64,000 nt of DNA from Arion vulgaris (lineage: Eukaryota > Mollusca > Gastropoda > Stylommatophora > Arionidae). Below the pieces are notes generated by a model. It was not told the origin of the DNA. It worked only from the letters and a program-made list of their open reading frames with translations, and did no database searches. Shown one piece after another: positions 11,060 to 22,854 of this stretch. A program made the translations under genes and the position numbers. The stretch spans positions 65,428,590-65,492,589 of the forward strand of contig CM036759.1 of the NCBI GenBank assembly GCA_020796225.1. The letters are read 5' to 3'. Position 1 is the first letter of the stretch. Every line of letters starts with the position of its first letter.

Positions 11060-11360
11060 ACTCTAATATTGGGCCGCATAGCTCAGCGGGGAAACACTGA
11101 CCTAGTTTGAGTTGGGGGTTGGATATTATATATGCTTGATAGAACACTGCAAGCTTTTTTTTTTTTGCAATTTTACTCAGTTCTGATGGCTTATGGTTAT
11201 TTATTGATAATATTCATAATACTGATATTATTTATTTGTAAAAACTTGACTTGTTAAATAATATAACTTGATTTAGCATGTTGTATTGATTTTAAAATGA
11301 GTTTGTTTATATACAACAATATTGGAATGCGAGGTCACGTGACGGTTGGGGGTCTTATGT
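11060..11360 (+). mobile_element. tRNA-headed element F, short form
   Basis: GGGCCGCATAGCTCAGCGG is a textbook tRNA-like A box, followed by GAACACTGCAAGC...TTTTGCAATTTTACTCA and, at the end, TTGGAATGCGAGGTCACGTG. The same head is at 22.86-23.06 kb. The same end is at 23.75-23.80 kb, but there the two are separated by an RNase H ORF. This copy lacks that middle. Confidence 0.6.
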
Positions 11361-11596
11361 CCTATAATTTGTTACCCCTTGTCCGCTGGCCGTATGAGTT
11401 TATAGTTGGCTGTGGTCTTTCCGTTGCCGATTCTAGTTCTTCCCCTGCAGTATCCCCCCCTGATGTTATCAGCACATCTAGATATTTCAATCTCTCAACG
11501 TTATGAAAACACAACAGCAACTAAGTTGTGACTTGTTTAGTTTTACCAATAACAGAGCAGACACAAATTGTGATCACATTTTTCTCTTGCTCAACT

Positions 11597-13131
11597 TCTA
11601 TCGTTGTCTGAAGTTTCACGCCAGTTAGTTGATAAAAGTGATATTGAGAAACTCAACTTCTATCGTTGTCTGAAGTTTCACACCAGTTAGTTGATAAAAG
11701 TGATATTGAGAAACTCAACTTCTATCGTTGTCTGAAGTTTCACGCCAGTTAGTTGATACAAGTGATATTGAGAAACTCAACTTCTATCGTTGTCTGAAGT
11801 TTCACACCAGTTAGTTGATAAAAGTGATATTGAGAAACTCAACTTCTATCGTTGTCTGAAGTTTCACGCCAGTTAGTTGATAAGATATTGAAACTCAACT
11901 TCACGTCAGTCTAAGTTTACGCCAGTTAGTTGATACAAGTGATATTGGAAACTATCTTCTCTATCGTGTCTGAAGTTTCACGCCAGTTAGTTGATAAAAG
12001 TGATATTGAGAAACTCAACTTCTATCGTTGTCTGAAGTTTCACGCCAGTTAGTTGATAAAAGTGATATTGAGAAACTCAACTTCTATCGTTGTCTGAAGT
12101 TTCACCCAGTTAGTGATAAAAGTGATATTGAGAAACTCAACTTCTATCGTTGTCTGAAGTTTCACGCCAGTTAGTTGATAAAAGTGATATTGAGAAACTC
12201 AACTTCTATCGCTGTCTGAAGTTTCAAGCCAGTTAGTTGATACAAGTGATATTGAGAAACTCAACTTCTACCGTTGTCTGAAGTTTCACGCCAGTTAGTT
12301 GATAAAAGTGATATTGAGAAACTCAACTTCTATCATTGTCTGAAGTTTCACACCAGTTAGTTGATAAAAGTGATATTGAGAAACTCAACTTCTATCGTTG
12401 TCTGAAGTTTCACGCCAGTTAGTTGATAAAAGTGATATTGAGAAACTCAACTTCTATCGTTGTCTGAAGTTTCACGCCAGTTAGTTGATAAAAGTGATAT
12501 TGAGAAACTCAACTTCTATCGTTGTCTGAAGTTTCACACCAGTTAGTTGATAAAAGTGATATTGAGAAACTCAACTTCTATCGTTGTCTGAAGTTTCACG
12601 CCAGTTAGTTGATAAAAGTGATATTGAGAAACTCAACTTCTATCGTTGTCTGAAGTTTCACGCCAGTTAGTTGATAAAAGTGATATTGAGAAACTCAACT
12701 TCTATCGTTGTCTGAAGTTTCACGCCAGTTAGTTGATAAAAGTGATATTGAGAAACTCAACTTCTATCGTTGTCTGAAGTTTCACACCAGTTAGTTGATA
12801 AAAGTGATATTGAGAAACTCAACTTCTATCGTTGTCTGAAGTTTCACACCAGTTAGTTGATAAAAGTGATATTGAGAAACTCAACTTCTATCGTTGTCTG
12901 AAGTTTCACGCCAGTTAGTTGATAAAAGTGATATTGAGAAACTCAACTTCTATCGTTGTCTGAAGTTTCACGCCAGTTAGTTGATAAAAGTGATATTGAG
13001 AAACTCAACTTCTATCGTTGTCTGAAGTTTCCCCCAGTTAGTTGATAAAAGTGATATTGAGAAACTCAACTTCTATCGTTGTCTGAAGTTTCACAGCCAG
13101 TTAGTCGATAAAGTGATATTGAGAAACTCAA
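11597..13131. repeat. 62-bp satellite array (about 25 copies)
   Basis: Monomer of 62 bp with TTCTATCGTTGTCTGAAGTT, CACGCCAGTTAGTTGATAAA and GTGATATTGAGAAACTCAAC. Copies are very uniform except for a damaged patch at 11.88-11.96 kb and GCC/ACC and AAAA/ACAA variants. No ORF crosses it. The 235 bp before it (11361-11596) hold nothing I recognise. Confidence 0.97.
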
Positions 13132-13139
13132 CGTCGTCT

Positions 13140-13405
13140 ACAACAATACATCGAGCCAGTACATCAGCCCAGAAGAGTGAACGGGTTAAATATTTATTTT
13201 TAACTATACATATAATAGCAATCAAGTGACATGCATGCCAGCATAGGCGATCATGTTTCTCACAACTCTCTGCTTGGTGGATGTAATCAGTTCTGACGTC
13301 AATCATTTGTCGAACCATGATATCAGGCCATCCAACATCTTTTCCTTATGTCTTCCACGATCTCTCCTTCCCTGAATTGTCCCTGTAGTCACCAAATGTT
13401 CGAAA
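13140..13405 (-). pseudogene. LINE C-terminal fragment
   Basis: The minus strand gives a short block near EGEIVEDIRKRC, a frame change, then MVRQMIDVRTDYIHQAESCE (from 13318) and HDRLCWHACHL. The same layout is seen at 48.5 kb (minus) and 53.6 kb (plus), so this is the tail of one LINE family. It is fragmentary, and the call rests on the shared pattern. Confidence 0.55.
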
Positions 13406-13894
13406 CCTAAATTATATATACTATATATAAACATATATTATACGAAATCAATTCATCCTTACCTTTCCATCAACTTGACCTAGATTCCCACTGACGCTGT
13501 ATCCAGGAAATGACGTCACCAACAGTCCACATAGAACAGTGACATATATCAGAAAACTGTCCAGTCTTGGACCAGATTGTTGTCCGCGCAATGACCTGGC
13601 TGTCATGTTTCTTTCTGAACTTTGTTAAGCGACTTCATTATTCTCTGGAAATTCTAACACTTATTTGACATTGCAATAACCGCATGTATTACTTTCATCT
13701 TGTTGGCACAGGTTTATAACAGATGTCGATCATGCAAAAACAGACCAATAAAGATTTTTTTAAAGTTGTCACAGAAAACCAAGTAAACTAAAATAGAAAA
13801 TAATAACATTATAAAATGAATGCAAATGCGACATAATATATCCAAATTGGGTTAAGGATTTTGTTTTATTAATAGGCCTACCTTGCCGATATAG
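13406..13894. other. No recognisable gene
   Basis: AT-rich sequence with no usable ORF, no tandem repeat and no SINE motif. Confidence 0.4.
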
Positions 13895-14165
13895 TGAATT
13901 ATCATCTTCCAACGTTCCATATCGACCGCTTGTTTAAACACTCTTTGTAATTTGTATGTGATCTGAGCCTAAGAGCGATTATACGTTGTGCCAGCTAAGC
14001 GCCTACAAGTAGGCCAGCACATCAGATTTCTGCTTCGCTTTTTATTTTCTAGGGTAATTTCCCAGGTCCCTACCTCAGCCGCCTCTCACGGCATGCCTTG
14101 TAGGCCGCAGTGTACTATTCTTGCTCCCTTGAAGCCCCGACTATACACAGGCGTAACCGTTTCTA
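13895..14165 (-). mobile_element. SINE-B copy
   Basis: Plus-strand blocks in order: ATCATCTTCCAACG, ATATCGACCGCTTGTTTAAA, TATGTGATCTGAGCCTAAGA, GCGCCTACAAGTAGGCCAGC, TTTCTGCTTCGC, CATGCCTTGTAGGCCGCAG and ATTCTTGCTCCC. The GC-rich end is shortened. Confidence 0.75.
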
Positions 14166-14499
14166 ATAACCTTCTTTTTCTTTTCTTACTTCGGGGAGTT
14201 CCCGTGATCTCTGCATAAGAAATTCTCCAACAATTTCTATGGAGCCCTGTAGCTCTCCTGTTGCTCGTGTTTTAAGAGCTTTTGAAAGTTATTCAAAGTA
14301 TTAGTCGCTAACAGAACACATATAGATATCTTTGTGGATAATACTCAAATTCCATTGAATGCATAAGATGTTTGGATAGAAACATTTCAGGGTCAAGTAA
14401 TGTGTTTAGATTTGACTAAATAACCAGCAATCTCGGAAAATGTAATATATCTATTTTCTTCAAATGATACAACGTAATTTTGCTTCTAGACCTCGTTCA
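14166..14499. other. No recognisable gene
   Basis: AT-rich, with no motif or repeat that I can support. Confidence 0.4.
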
Positions 14500-15200
14500 T
14501 GGGGTATATGCTTGTGTGTGTGTGTGTAGTGTGTAAATATGATGTTGAAAGTGCTTGGGTATATGTTGTGTGTGTGTGTGAAATATGATGTCGAGTGGCT
14601 TGGTATATGTATGTGTGTTGTATTATATGATGTCGAAAGTGGCTTGTGGTATATGTATGTTGTGTGTGTTATATATGATGTTGAAAGTGGCTTGGTATAT
14701 GATTGTGTGCGTGGTGTATATATGATGTTGAAAGGGTTGGGGTATATGCTTGTGTGTGTGGTGTAAATATGATATCGAAAGTGGCTTGGGGTATATGCTT
14801 GATGTGTGTGGAAATATGATGTCGATGTATTGGTATATGCAGTGTGTGTGTGGTAACTATGAATAATTTAAAGTGGTTTGCGGTATATGCTTTCAGTGTG
14901 TTGGTTATGATGTCGAAAGTGGCTTTGTATATGTGTGTGTGGTGTAAATTGATGTCAAAGTGGCTTAGGTATATGCATGTGGTGTGTGATTATGATGTCA
15001 AAGTGGCTTGTGTATAGCGTGTGTGTGTGTGATGTGTGTGTGAAATATGATGTTGAAAGTGGCTTGGGCATATGCATGTGTGTGTAACATGATGTCGAAA
15101 GTGGTTGGTATATGATGTGTGTGTGTGTAATATATGATGTCGAAAGTGGATTGAGTACAACTTGTGTGTGTGTGTGTGTGTGTGTCGAAAGTGGCATAGG
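14500..15200. repeat. GT-rich minisatellite, about 50-bp period
   Basis: About 14 imperfect units joining a GTGTGTGTGTG run to AATATGATGTCGAAAGTGG and CTTGGGGTATATG. Spacing is irregular because the GT run varies. Frames such as 14539-14766 (plus) and 14990-15292 (minus) are repeat by-products. Confidence 0.9.
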
Positions 15201-15261
15201 TTAAAGTGACTTGCAGTCATGTCGTTATAGGCTGTCCATGTCGTAGAAATTACCACCTTGT

Positions 15262-15490
15262 GTTGACGGAGCCTCAGAGGGAGGGGAAGCAAACAATAGA
15301 AACTGACCTACAAAGCATGTCGTAAGAGGAGACTAGGTAGGGCCTAGAGAAGATAACCCATAAATAAAAAATGGCACAGAAATCGGATGCTGGCCTAACT
15401 TTAGCAGATAGCTGTTGAACGACAATCGCCTTAGGCTCAGATGCATATAAAACCAAAGGTAATTCAAACAGTCGATAGTGTTAAGAAGAA
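15262..15490 (+). mobile_element. SINE-B copy
   Basis: Contains GGGAAGCAAACAATAG, CTACAAAGCATGTCGTAAGA, CAGAAATCGGATGCTGGCC and CGCCTTAGGCTCAGATGC, ending near AGTGTTAAGAAGAATAG, a weak GAA-type tail. It is followed by about 330 bp of AT-rich sequence with no feature. Confidence 0.7.
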
Positions 15491-15816
15491 TAGTATACAA
15501 GTGCATAATATGATAATCTCACAAGATAATCTCCCATACGATAATCTCCAAAGCATATTCTCACTATACACCGTAGGGATACACGAATAAAAGATGAGAT
15601 CGACTTTAATTAATCACACACAACATTTAATCCTACTCAAATAATCTAAATTATTTCTATATTTTGATATGATTTGTCTGTGGATAGACGGTATTAAGTC
15701 AGGTGGAACAAGTGATAAGTATATGATTGTCTGTGAAGAACGTGACATTTCAGATGGAAGCAAGTGATAAGTGTTGATAGACGTCAGGATAGACGTACTA
15801 GTCTCATGTTGTGACA

Positions 15817-16075
15817 TGTCCTCATTGTGAACTGTTCACTTCTATTGTTTGGAACATGTCCTCATTGTTGTGAACACGTCCTCATTGTTGTAACACATCC
15901 TTCATTGTTGACACGTCCCAGTCTGTGGACACTTCCTCATTGTTGGAACGCCCTCATTGTGTGGACACGTCCTCATTGTTGTGACACGCCCCATTGTTGT
16001 GACACGTCCTCATTGTTGTGAACACGTCCTACCATTGTGTAACACGTCCTCATTGTTGTGAACACGTCCTCCTTC
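15817..16075. repeat. 20-bp minisatellite (about 13 copies)
   Basis: Units of about 20 bp, consensus GTCCTCATTGTTGTGAACAC, with frequent one- or two-base losses. The frame 15827-16021 arises only from the repeat. Confidence 0.9.
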
Positions 16076-16109
16076 AGAGAAGACTAATGCAAAGTTAATG
16101 CTGTCTCGT

Positions 16110-16510
16110 GCTACAGGTACCAGGTCCGACTCGTGGAGCCATCTGGACTTCTATTCGTATACAGGAAGATTCAACGGCAGTGCACGAATCCGGCACTGGC
16201 GAGGTCCTGATGTAATCTAGAAGATGGTGAAGATATTTTGTAGGATTTTCATATAAAAACATTTTCTAATTAATTTGTCCGGCAGCGGCTTTCCAGCTCT
16301 CTTCTCGGATTTGAGCGCTAAGGGTTCTTTACGTGCTGAAATGAATACGGGCCCTACGTTTACTCGTCCATCTCCGATATGACTAGAACTTGATCTCGCC
16401 TACACGAGATCAGTGATCGCTATATAAATTATCTCGATGTTCCGCAAGGACAAACGAATATCTTTGAATGATAGACGAGCGCTAACCTTACGCCACAGAG
16501 ACCATAACAA
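16110..16510 (-). mobile_element. SINE-A copy
   Basis: In minus orientation: GCAGTGCACGAATCCGGCAC, GAAGATGGTGAAGATATTTTG, GGCTTTCCAGCTC, AACTTGATCTCGCCTACACG, and a head at its right end whose minus strand reads GGTCTCTGTGGCGTAAGGTT (A-box-like). The 65-bp array begins within this head. Confidence 0.7.
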
Positions 16511-16805
16511 CAGTTCGACATTCTAAAAGATCAGGTTATCAGAAAATATATAGCCACAGAGACCATAACTAACAGTTCCGACATTCTAAATAGATCAGGT
16601 TATCAGAAACATATTATGCCACAGAGACCATAACAAACAGTTCCGACATTCTAAATAGATCAGGTTATCAGAAACATATTATGCCACAGAGACCATAACA
16701 AACAGTTCCGACATTCTAAAAGATCAGGCTATCAGAAACTATTACAACACAGAACCATAACTAACAGTTCGACATTCTAAACAGATCAGTTATCAGAAAC
16801 AATAA
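16495..16805. repeat. 65-bp tandem array containing the SINE-A head (about 5 copies)
   Basis: Each unit contains GCCACAGAGACCATAAC, which is the 5' end of the adjoining SINE-A, followed by AACAGTTCCGACATTCTAAA and AGATCAGGTTATCAGAAAC from beyond its end. The array therefore copies the SINE-flank junction several times. Confidence 0.85.
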
Positions 16806-17290
16806 TGAAACATTTCTATTTGAACGCTTCATATCAACCACTTGTTAAACATTCTTTTTGCGATCATATGGATTTAAACCTAGCTGGATTCTAAGGTTGT
16901 ACCAGTATGCATTTACAGTGGTAGCAGCATCCGATTTCTCCGACGTTTATTTACTCAGCGTTGTTCCGTCTGCCCAGCTTGTTCGTAGCGCGTTGGACTA
17001 CGGGTGACTATCCCTCTGTGTGTGCGGTTCAATTCCGCGGGAGGCAGAAAAAGCCACAGATTCCCCAGATTTACGGTGTTCGTGGCACCGAACCTAAGGG
17101 TTACGATGTCCATGGCACCGAGCCGAAGAGCTGAAAAGCTCAAGTGCTTCTGGATCGAAAAAAAAGAAAAAAAAAAACTAGCGTAGCTTTTCTAGGCCCC
17201 TACCTCAACGCCTCTTACCTTGTAGGTCGCAGAGTTACTATTCTTTGCTTCCCTCTGCGGGACCCGGCACCACATGGGTGACTTGGAACA
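16806..17290 (-). mobile_element. SINE-B copy split by another SINE
   Basis: Left part 16806-16952: GAACGCTTCATATCAACCAC, CTTGTTAAACATTC, CATCCGATTTCTCCGACGTT. Right part 17178-17290: AGCTTTTCTAGGCCCCTACC, TACCTTGTAGGTCGCAGAG, ACTATTCTTTGCTTCCC. Joining the parts restores the usual SINE-B order, so the sequence between them is an insertion. Confidence 0.8.
16962..17177 (+). mobile_element. SINE-H, tRNA-derived, nested in SINE-B
   Basis: A-box-like GTAGCGCGTTGG (16985-16996) and B-box GGTTCAATTCC (17026-17036) at tRNA spacing. The ends TCTGCC and GGCAGA can pair as an acceptor stem. The body runs to an A-rich tail (17157-17177). It is flanked by ACTCAGCGT on the left and ACTAGCGT on the right, a plausible target-site duplication with one indel. 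A functional tRNA gene is unlikely because the body and tail follow directly. Confidence 0.75.
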
Positions 17291-17344
17291 CAATTTAAAT
17301 GGAATTTAATGTTAGGATTAGTGTCGTCATGTCGAAAGATTAAA

Positions 17345-20300
17345 ATATGGCCACCCAACGATATACTATATACATTAGTGTTATAACATGTCCACCCAAC
17401 GATATACTATATACATTAGTGTTATAACATGTCACAACGATATACTATATACATTAGTGTTATACATGGCCACCCAACGATATACTATATAAATTAGTGT
17501 ATAACATGTCCACTAACGATATACTATATACATTAGTGTTATAACGGCCACCCAACGATATACTATATACATTAGTGTTATAACAATGTATGGCCACCCA
17601 ACGATATACTATATAAATTAGTGTTATAACAATGTATGACCACCCAACGATATACTATATAAATTAGTGTTATAACATGGCCACCCAACGATATACTATA
17701 CACATTAGTGTTATAACAATGTATGGCCACCTAACGATATACTATATACATTAGTGTTATAACAATGTATGGCCACCCAACGATATACTATATAAATTAG
17801 TGTTATAACAATGATGACCACCAACGATATACTATATACATTAGTGTTATAACATTATGGCCACCCAACGATATACTATATACATTAGTATTATAACATG
17901 GCCACCTAACGATATACTATATACATTAGTATTATAACATGAGCCACCAACGATATACTATATACATTAGTGTTATAACAATGTATGGCCACCCAACGAT
18001 ATACTATAAACATTAGTGTTATAACAATGTATGGGCCACCCAACGATATACTATAACATTAGTGTTATAACATGGCCACCCAACGATATACTATATACAT
18101 TAGTGTTATAACATGGCCACCTAACGATATACTATATACATTAGTATTATAACATGGCCACCTAACGATATACTATACATTAGTGTTTTAACATGGCCAC
18201 CCAACGATATACTATATACATTAGTGTTATAACATGGCCACCCAACGATATACTATATACATTAGTATTATAACATGCCACCAACGATATACTATATACA
18301 TTAGTGTTATAACAATGTATGGCCACCTAACGATATACTATATACATTAGTGTTATAACATGGCCACCAAACGATATACTATATACATTAGTGTTATAAC
18401 AATGTATGCCACCCAACGATATACTATATACATTAGTGTTATAAAGGCCACCCAACGATATACTATATACATTAGTATTATAACAATGTATGACCACCCA
18501 ACGATATACTATATACATTAGTGTTATAACATGGCCACCCAACGATATACTATATACATTAGTGTTATAACATGGCCACCTAACGATATACTATATACAT
18601 TAGTGTTATAACAATGTTGGCACCAACGATATACTATACACATTAGTGTTATAACAATGTATGGCCACCCAACGATATACTATAAACATTAGTGTTATAA
18701 CAATGTATGACCACCCAACGATATACTATATACATTAGTGTTATAACATGGCCACCCAACGATATACTATATACATTAGTGTTATAACAATGTATGGCCA
18801 CCCAACGATATACTATATACATTAGTGTTATAACAATGTATGGCCACCCAACGATATACTATATAAATTAGTGTTATAACAATGTATGACCACCCAACGA
18901 TATACTATATACATTAGTGTTATAACATGTCCACCCAACGATATACTATATACATTAGTATTATAACATGTCCACCCAACGATATACTATATACATTAGT
19001 GTTATAACAATGTATGGCCACCCAACGATATACTATATACATTAGTGTTATAACATGGCCACCTAACGATATACTATATACATTAGTGTTATAACAATGT
19101 ATGACCACCCAACGATATACTATATACATTAGTGTTATAACATGTCCACCCAACGATATACTATATACATTAGTGTTATAACATGGCCACCCAACGATAT
19201 ACTATAAACATTAGTGTTATAACAATGTATGCCACCAACGATATACTATATACATTAGTGTTATAACAATGTATGCACCAACGATATACTATATACATTA
19301 GTGTTATAACAATGTATGACCACCCAACGATATACTATACACATTAGTGTTATAACATGGCCACCCAACGATATACTATATACATTAGTGTTATAACAAT
19401 GTATGACCACCCAACGATATACTATATACATTAGTGTTATAACATGCCACCAACGATATACTATATACATTAGTGTTATAACATGGCCACCAAACGATAT
19501 ACTATATACATTAGTGTTATAACATGTCCACCCAACGATATACTATATACATTAGTGTTATAATATGCCACCAACGATATACTATATAAATTAGTGTTAT
19601 AACATGGCCACCCAACGATATACTATATACATTAGTGTTATAACAATGTATGACCACCCAACGATATACTATATACATTAGTGTTATAACATGGCCACCT
19701 AACGATATACTATATACATTAGTGTTATAACAATGTATGCCACCCAACGATATACTGTATAAATTAGTGTTATAACATGGCACCAACGATATACTATATA
19801 CATTAGTGTTATAACAATGTATGGCCACCCAACGATATACTATATAAATTAGTGTTATAACATGGCCACCCAACGATATACTATATACATTAGTGTTATA
19901 ACAATGTATGGCCACCCAACGATATACTATACACATTAGTGTTATAACAATGTATGCCACCAACGATATACTATAACATTAGTGTTATAAATATGGCCAC
20001 CCAACGATATACTATATACATTAGTGTTATAACAATGTCCACCCAACGATATACTATATACATTAGTGTTATAACATGGCCACCAAACGATATACTATAT
20101 ACATTAGTGTTATAACATGGCCACCCAACGATATACTTATAATTAGTGTTATAAATCACCAACGATATACTATATACATTAGTGTTATAACTCACCAACG
20201 ATATACTATATACATTAGTGTTATAACATGGCCACCCAACGATATACTATATACATTAGTGTTATAACATGGCACCCAACGATATACTATATACATTAGT

Positions 20301-20955
20301 GTTATAACAATGTATGGCCACCCAACGATATACTATATACATTAGTGTTATAACATGGCCACCCAACGATATACTATATACATTAGTGTTATAACAATGT
20401 ATGGCCACCAAACGATATACTATATACATTAGTGTTATAACAATGTATGGCCACCTAACGATATACTATATACATTAGTGTTATAACATGGCCACCAAAC
20501 GATATACTATATACATTAGTGTTATAACAATGTATGCCACCCAACGATATACTATATACATTAGTTTATAACAATGTATGGCCACCAACGATATACTATA
20601 TACATTAGTGTTATAAAATGTATGGCCACCTAACGATATACTATATACATTAGTGTTATAACAATGTATGGCCACCAAACGATATACTATATACATTAGT
20701 GTTATAACATGGCCACCAACGATATACTATACACATTAGTGTTATAATATGGCCACCCAACGATATACTATATACATTAGTGTTATAATATGTCCACCCA
20801 ACGATATACTATATACATTAGTGTTATAACAATGTATGCCACCCAACGATATAATACTATGTTATAACATACTAAATATACATATACATTAGTGTTATAA
20901 CAAGTATGGCCACCCAACGATATACTATATACATTAGTGTTATAACAATGTACCA
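17345..20955. repeat. 41/46-bp AT-rich satellite array (about 80 copies)
   Basis: Core monomer contains CCACCCAACGATATACTATA and CATTAGTGTTATAACATGG (41 bp). A second form adds five bases, reading AACAATGTATGG, for 46 bp. The two forms are intermixed. Each monomer holds the 8-bp palindrome GTTATAAC. Many frames stay open on the minus strand with cycles of MYIVYRWV; none resembles a protein. Confidence 0.97.
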
Positions 20956-21150
20956 AAGTTCTCTTCCTTTTATGAAAACTAAATAAACGAAATAACACAT
21001 CCAACACACAAAACCGAAACACTGAAAATAATCCAGTTCATGAAATGAACGTCCTTGTTCAAACGAAATCTCTGATACAGGTGTGTGCCAACTACAGGTG
21101 CGATACACACATACAAACAGGCAGGTGAACAACAATAACCTTAACCTACG

Positions 21151-21471
21151 CTACTGGTTGATAAATCTAGTCCTTACAAACCACTGGCCACTATAATAAT
21201 GTCCTTCCTGAGTCCAAGCTTGGCCGGTGCCCCTTATTAAACCCGCTTCGTAAAATTTCCTCGTCTGTCTACGCACTTCGCGCGTGCAAAAACTCAACAA
21301 TTTCTTGTTCAAAAACTCAACAATTTCTTGTTCAACAATTTCCCCTTTTCTTTTCCCCCGTCTTATATTTCCGCTGCCATTTCGTCTGTCTTTTCCAGAT
21401 AACTTAGAGTATACCAAACGAAGTTTGGGGGAAATCTTAACAGATAACAGACCTGTTTCTGCGTCTTCCAC
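21151..21471 (-). CDS. Uncharacterised ORF, 106 codons
   Basis: A minus-strand frame begins MEDAETGLLSVKISPKLRL and ends VRTRFINQ. It is rich in Lys, Arg and Glu (GNIRRGKRKGEIVEQEIVEF), and its middle spans a short direct repeat (AACTCAACAATTTCTTGTTC twice, 21.29-21.34 kb). I recognise no family, signal peptide or membrane segment. It lies just beyond the 41/46-bp satellite and has no neighbour that suggests a role. Chance or a transposon remnant is as likely as a gene. Confidence 0.2.
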   Translation of the reverse strand: MEDAETGLLSVKISPKLRLVYSKLSGKDRRNGSGNIRRGKRKGEIVEQEIVEFLNKKLLSFCTREVRRQTRKFYEAGLIRGTGQAWTQEGHYYSGQWFVRTRFINQ

Positions 21472-21895
21472 GCCCTACTGCGCGTCAACAGAAAAGTGAT
21501 TGCCGTTTTATTGGCGGCAACAGGCGTTAGGATAATTCCTTCGAGAGTTTCTGACTGACAGATGGCGTGAAGTTATCAGAATCTGGCAATTTTCTCCAAT
21601 GTTCCTGGTGGTTTTCTTGACACACGGATGCTGGCACGCTGTCTGGCCCATCTCAATTTCAGGTATGATGATTAATTTAGATGTTTCAGTCTGCTCAGCG
21701 TCGTAATATAACTAAAGTTTCAGAATCTACGGTTGAACGTTAGCGCACCCACATTACAAAATATGAACCAGAAATGAAATGAAAATCGTTGCATATCCTT
21801 GATGGGACTTCGACATCAACCCCAGTAAACAAGTTGTTAATTTTCTAAGCACCATTTATACGTTCAGTAGTTTGACATTGCTTTCTGGACGCTGA
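21472..21895. other. No recognisable gene
   Basis: Mixed-composition sequence with no ORF, repeat or SINE motif I can support. Confidence 0.4.
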
Positions 21896-21896
21896 G

Positions 21897-22158
21897 GTCT
21901 TCTTCTTCTTCTTTGCGTTCGTTCTTTACAATCCATTTTAATCACTCTTTGTGATATGTTTGATCTTTGCCAAGAACGTGTATACGTTACACATTGGTTT
22001 GGTAGGCCCTAAACGCATAGAATTCTACACGTTTAGGACACATGCATCCGATTTCAGCCAAACCTCCTTATTCGCCTCTTACGACATGCGTGGCAGGTAA
22101 CAGTGGTTCTATTCTTTACACCCCAAATGTGGGCCCCGGTAACCACTGGACGTCGCGC
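21897..22158 (-). mobile_element. SINE-C copy
   Basis: Plus-strand blocks CTTCTTCTTCTTTGCGTTCG, TTTTAATCACTCTTTGTGAT, CCAAGAACGTGTATACGTTA, CATCCGATTTCAGCCAAACC and TTCTATTCTTTACACCCC closely match the copy at 7.44 kb. Confidence 0.75.
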
Positions 22159-22194
22159 TGAGGTCTATTTGTACCTTTCGTTAAAAAATCCCAC

Positions 22195-22300
22195 GGAAAT
22201 GAATTTGCTTCCAAACTGCCTGCCGGGGAGTTTGAACCAGGTACGCTTGGGTTTGTGATAGAGCTTACTACCGCTTAAGCTACAGACTATCATTATAATA
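22195..22300 (-). mobile_element. tRNA-like SINE head
   Basis: The minus strand reads CTGTAGCTTAAGCGGTAGTA (A box) and CCTGGTTCAAACTCCCC (B box) at normal tRNA spacing. Arms pair poorly, so a tRNA-derived SINE or pseudo-tRNA fits better than a working tRNA. Confidence 0.5.
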
Positions 22301-22383
22301 TAGGAACTAGAAATACAGGTTAATTAAGACGAGTTTATTTGTTGGTTAATACTATCAGGAGAGAGGGGGAGGAGGGGGTTAGT

Positions 22384-22480
22384 ATCTGTGGTGAAGTGGT
22401 TGAGCAGTGTCACTTGCGTTCGGTAGGTCATTGGTTCGGATCTGGAATGGACATTTTTTTCATAGATTCCTTAGGATTGT
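22384..22480 (+). mobile_element. tRNA-like SINE head (SINE-I type)
   Basis: CTGTGGTGAAGTGGTTGAGC (A box) and CATTGGTTCGGATCTGG (B box), like the minus-strand copy at 8.46-8.70 kb. It runs directly into the tail of the next SINE-A. Confidence 0.5.
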
Positions 22481-22484
22481 TGAT

Positions 22485-22740
22485 CGAGCTACGGATTGAT
22501 TGATTGATAGGACCATCGTCATTGCACTTCGGTGAGTAAGCGATCTGTGCTCCGATATCTTTCTTGCACAGGAAGATCTCAGAGGCAGTGCACGAACTCC
22601 GTGGCACTGGCAAAGATTCTCGATGCAATTTGGAAAACTGAAAATATTTTGTAGGAACTTTATTTTAAATATTTCTAATGAATTGTGCCCAGACAGCGGT
22701 TTTCCAGCCTAGCTCCTCTCGATTGAAAGAGAGAAATTCC
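22485..22740 (-). mobile_element. SINE-A, 5'-truncated
   Basis: TTGATTGATTGATAGGACCA tail, CATTGCACTTCGGTGAGTAA, GCACGAACTCCGTGGCACTG and AGCGGTTTTCCAGCC. It stops at CTCTCGATTG, well short of the tRNA-like head. Confidence 0.8.
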
Positions 22741-22854
22741 GAAGAACTGTTAGGATAGCAACATTCTGCTCAGTACAAGCTAATGGGTGATGATATATGT
22801 GTATGTATGTGTGTGTGTGTGTGCGTATATATGTATGTACACACGTGGCCCCCG

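Noticed and set aside
16962..17040. Functional tRNA gene with A and B boxes and acceptor pairing
   Set aside because: It leads into a SINE body with an A-rich tail and target duplication; the anticodon arm is weak.
18327..20198. Several minus-strand ORFs with MYIVYRWV cycles as membrane proteins
   Set aside because: They are readings of the 41/46-bp satellite and change frame with monomer length.
22195..22300. Functional tRNA gene on the minus strand
   Set aside because: A and B boxes are good, but the acceptor and anticodon stems pair poorly; a SINE head is more likely.
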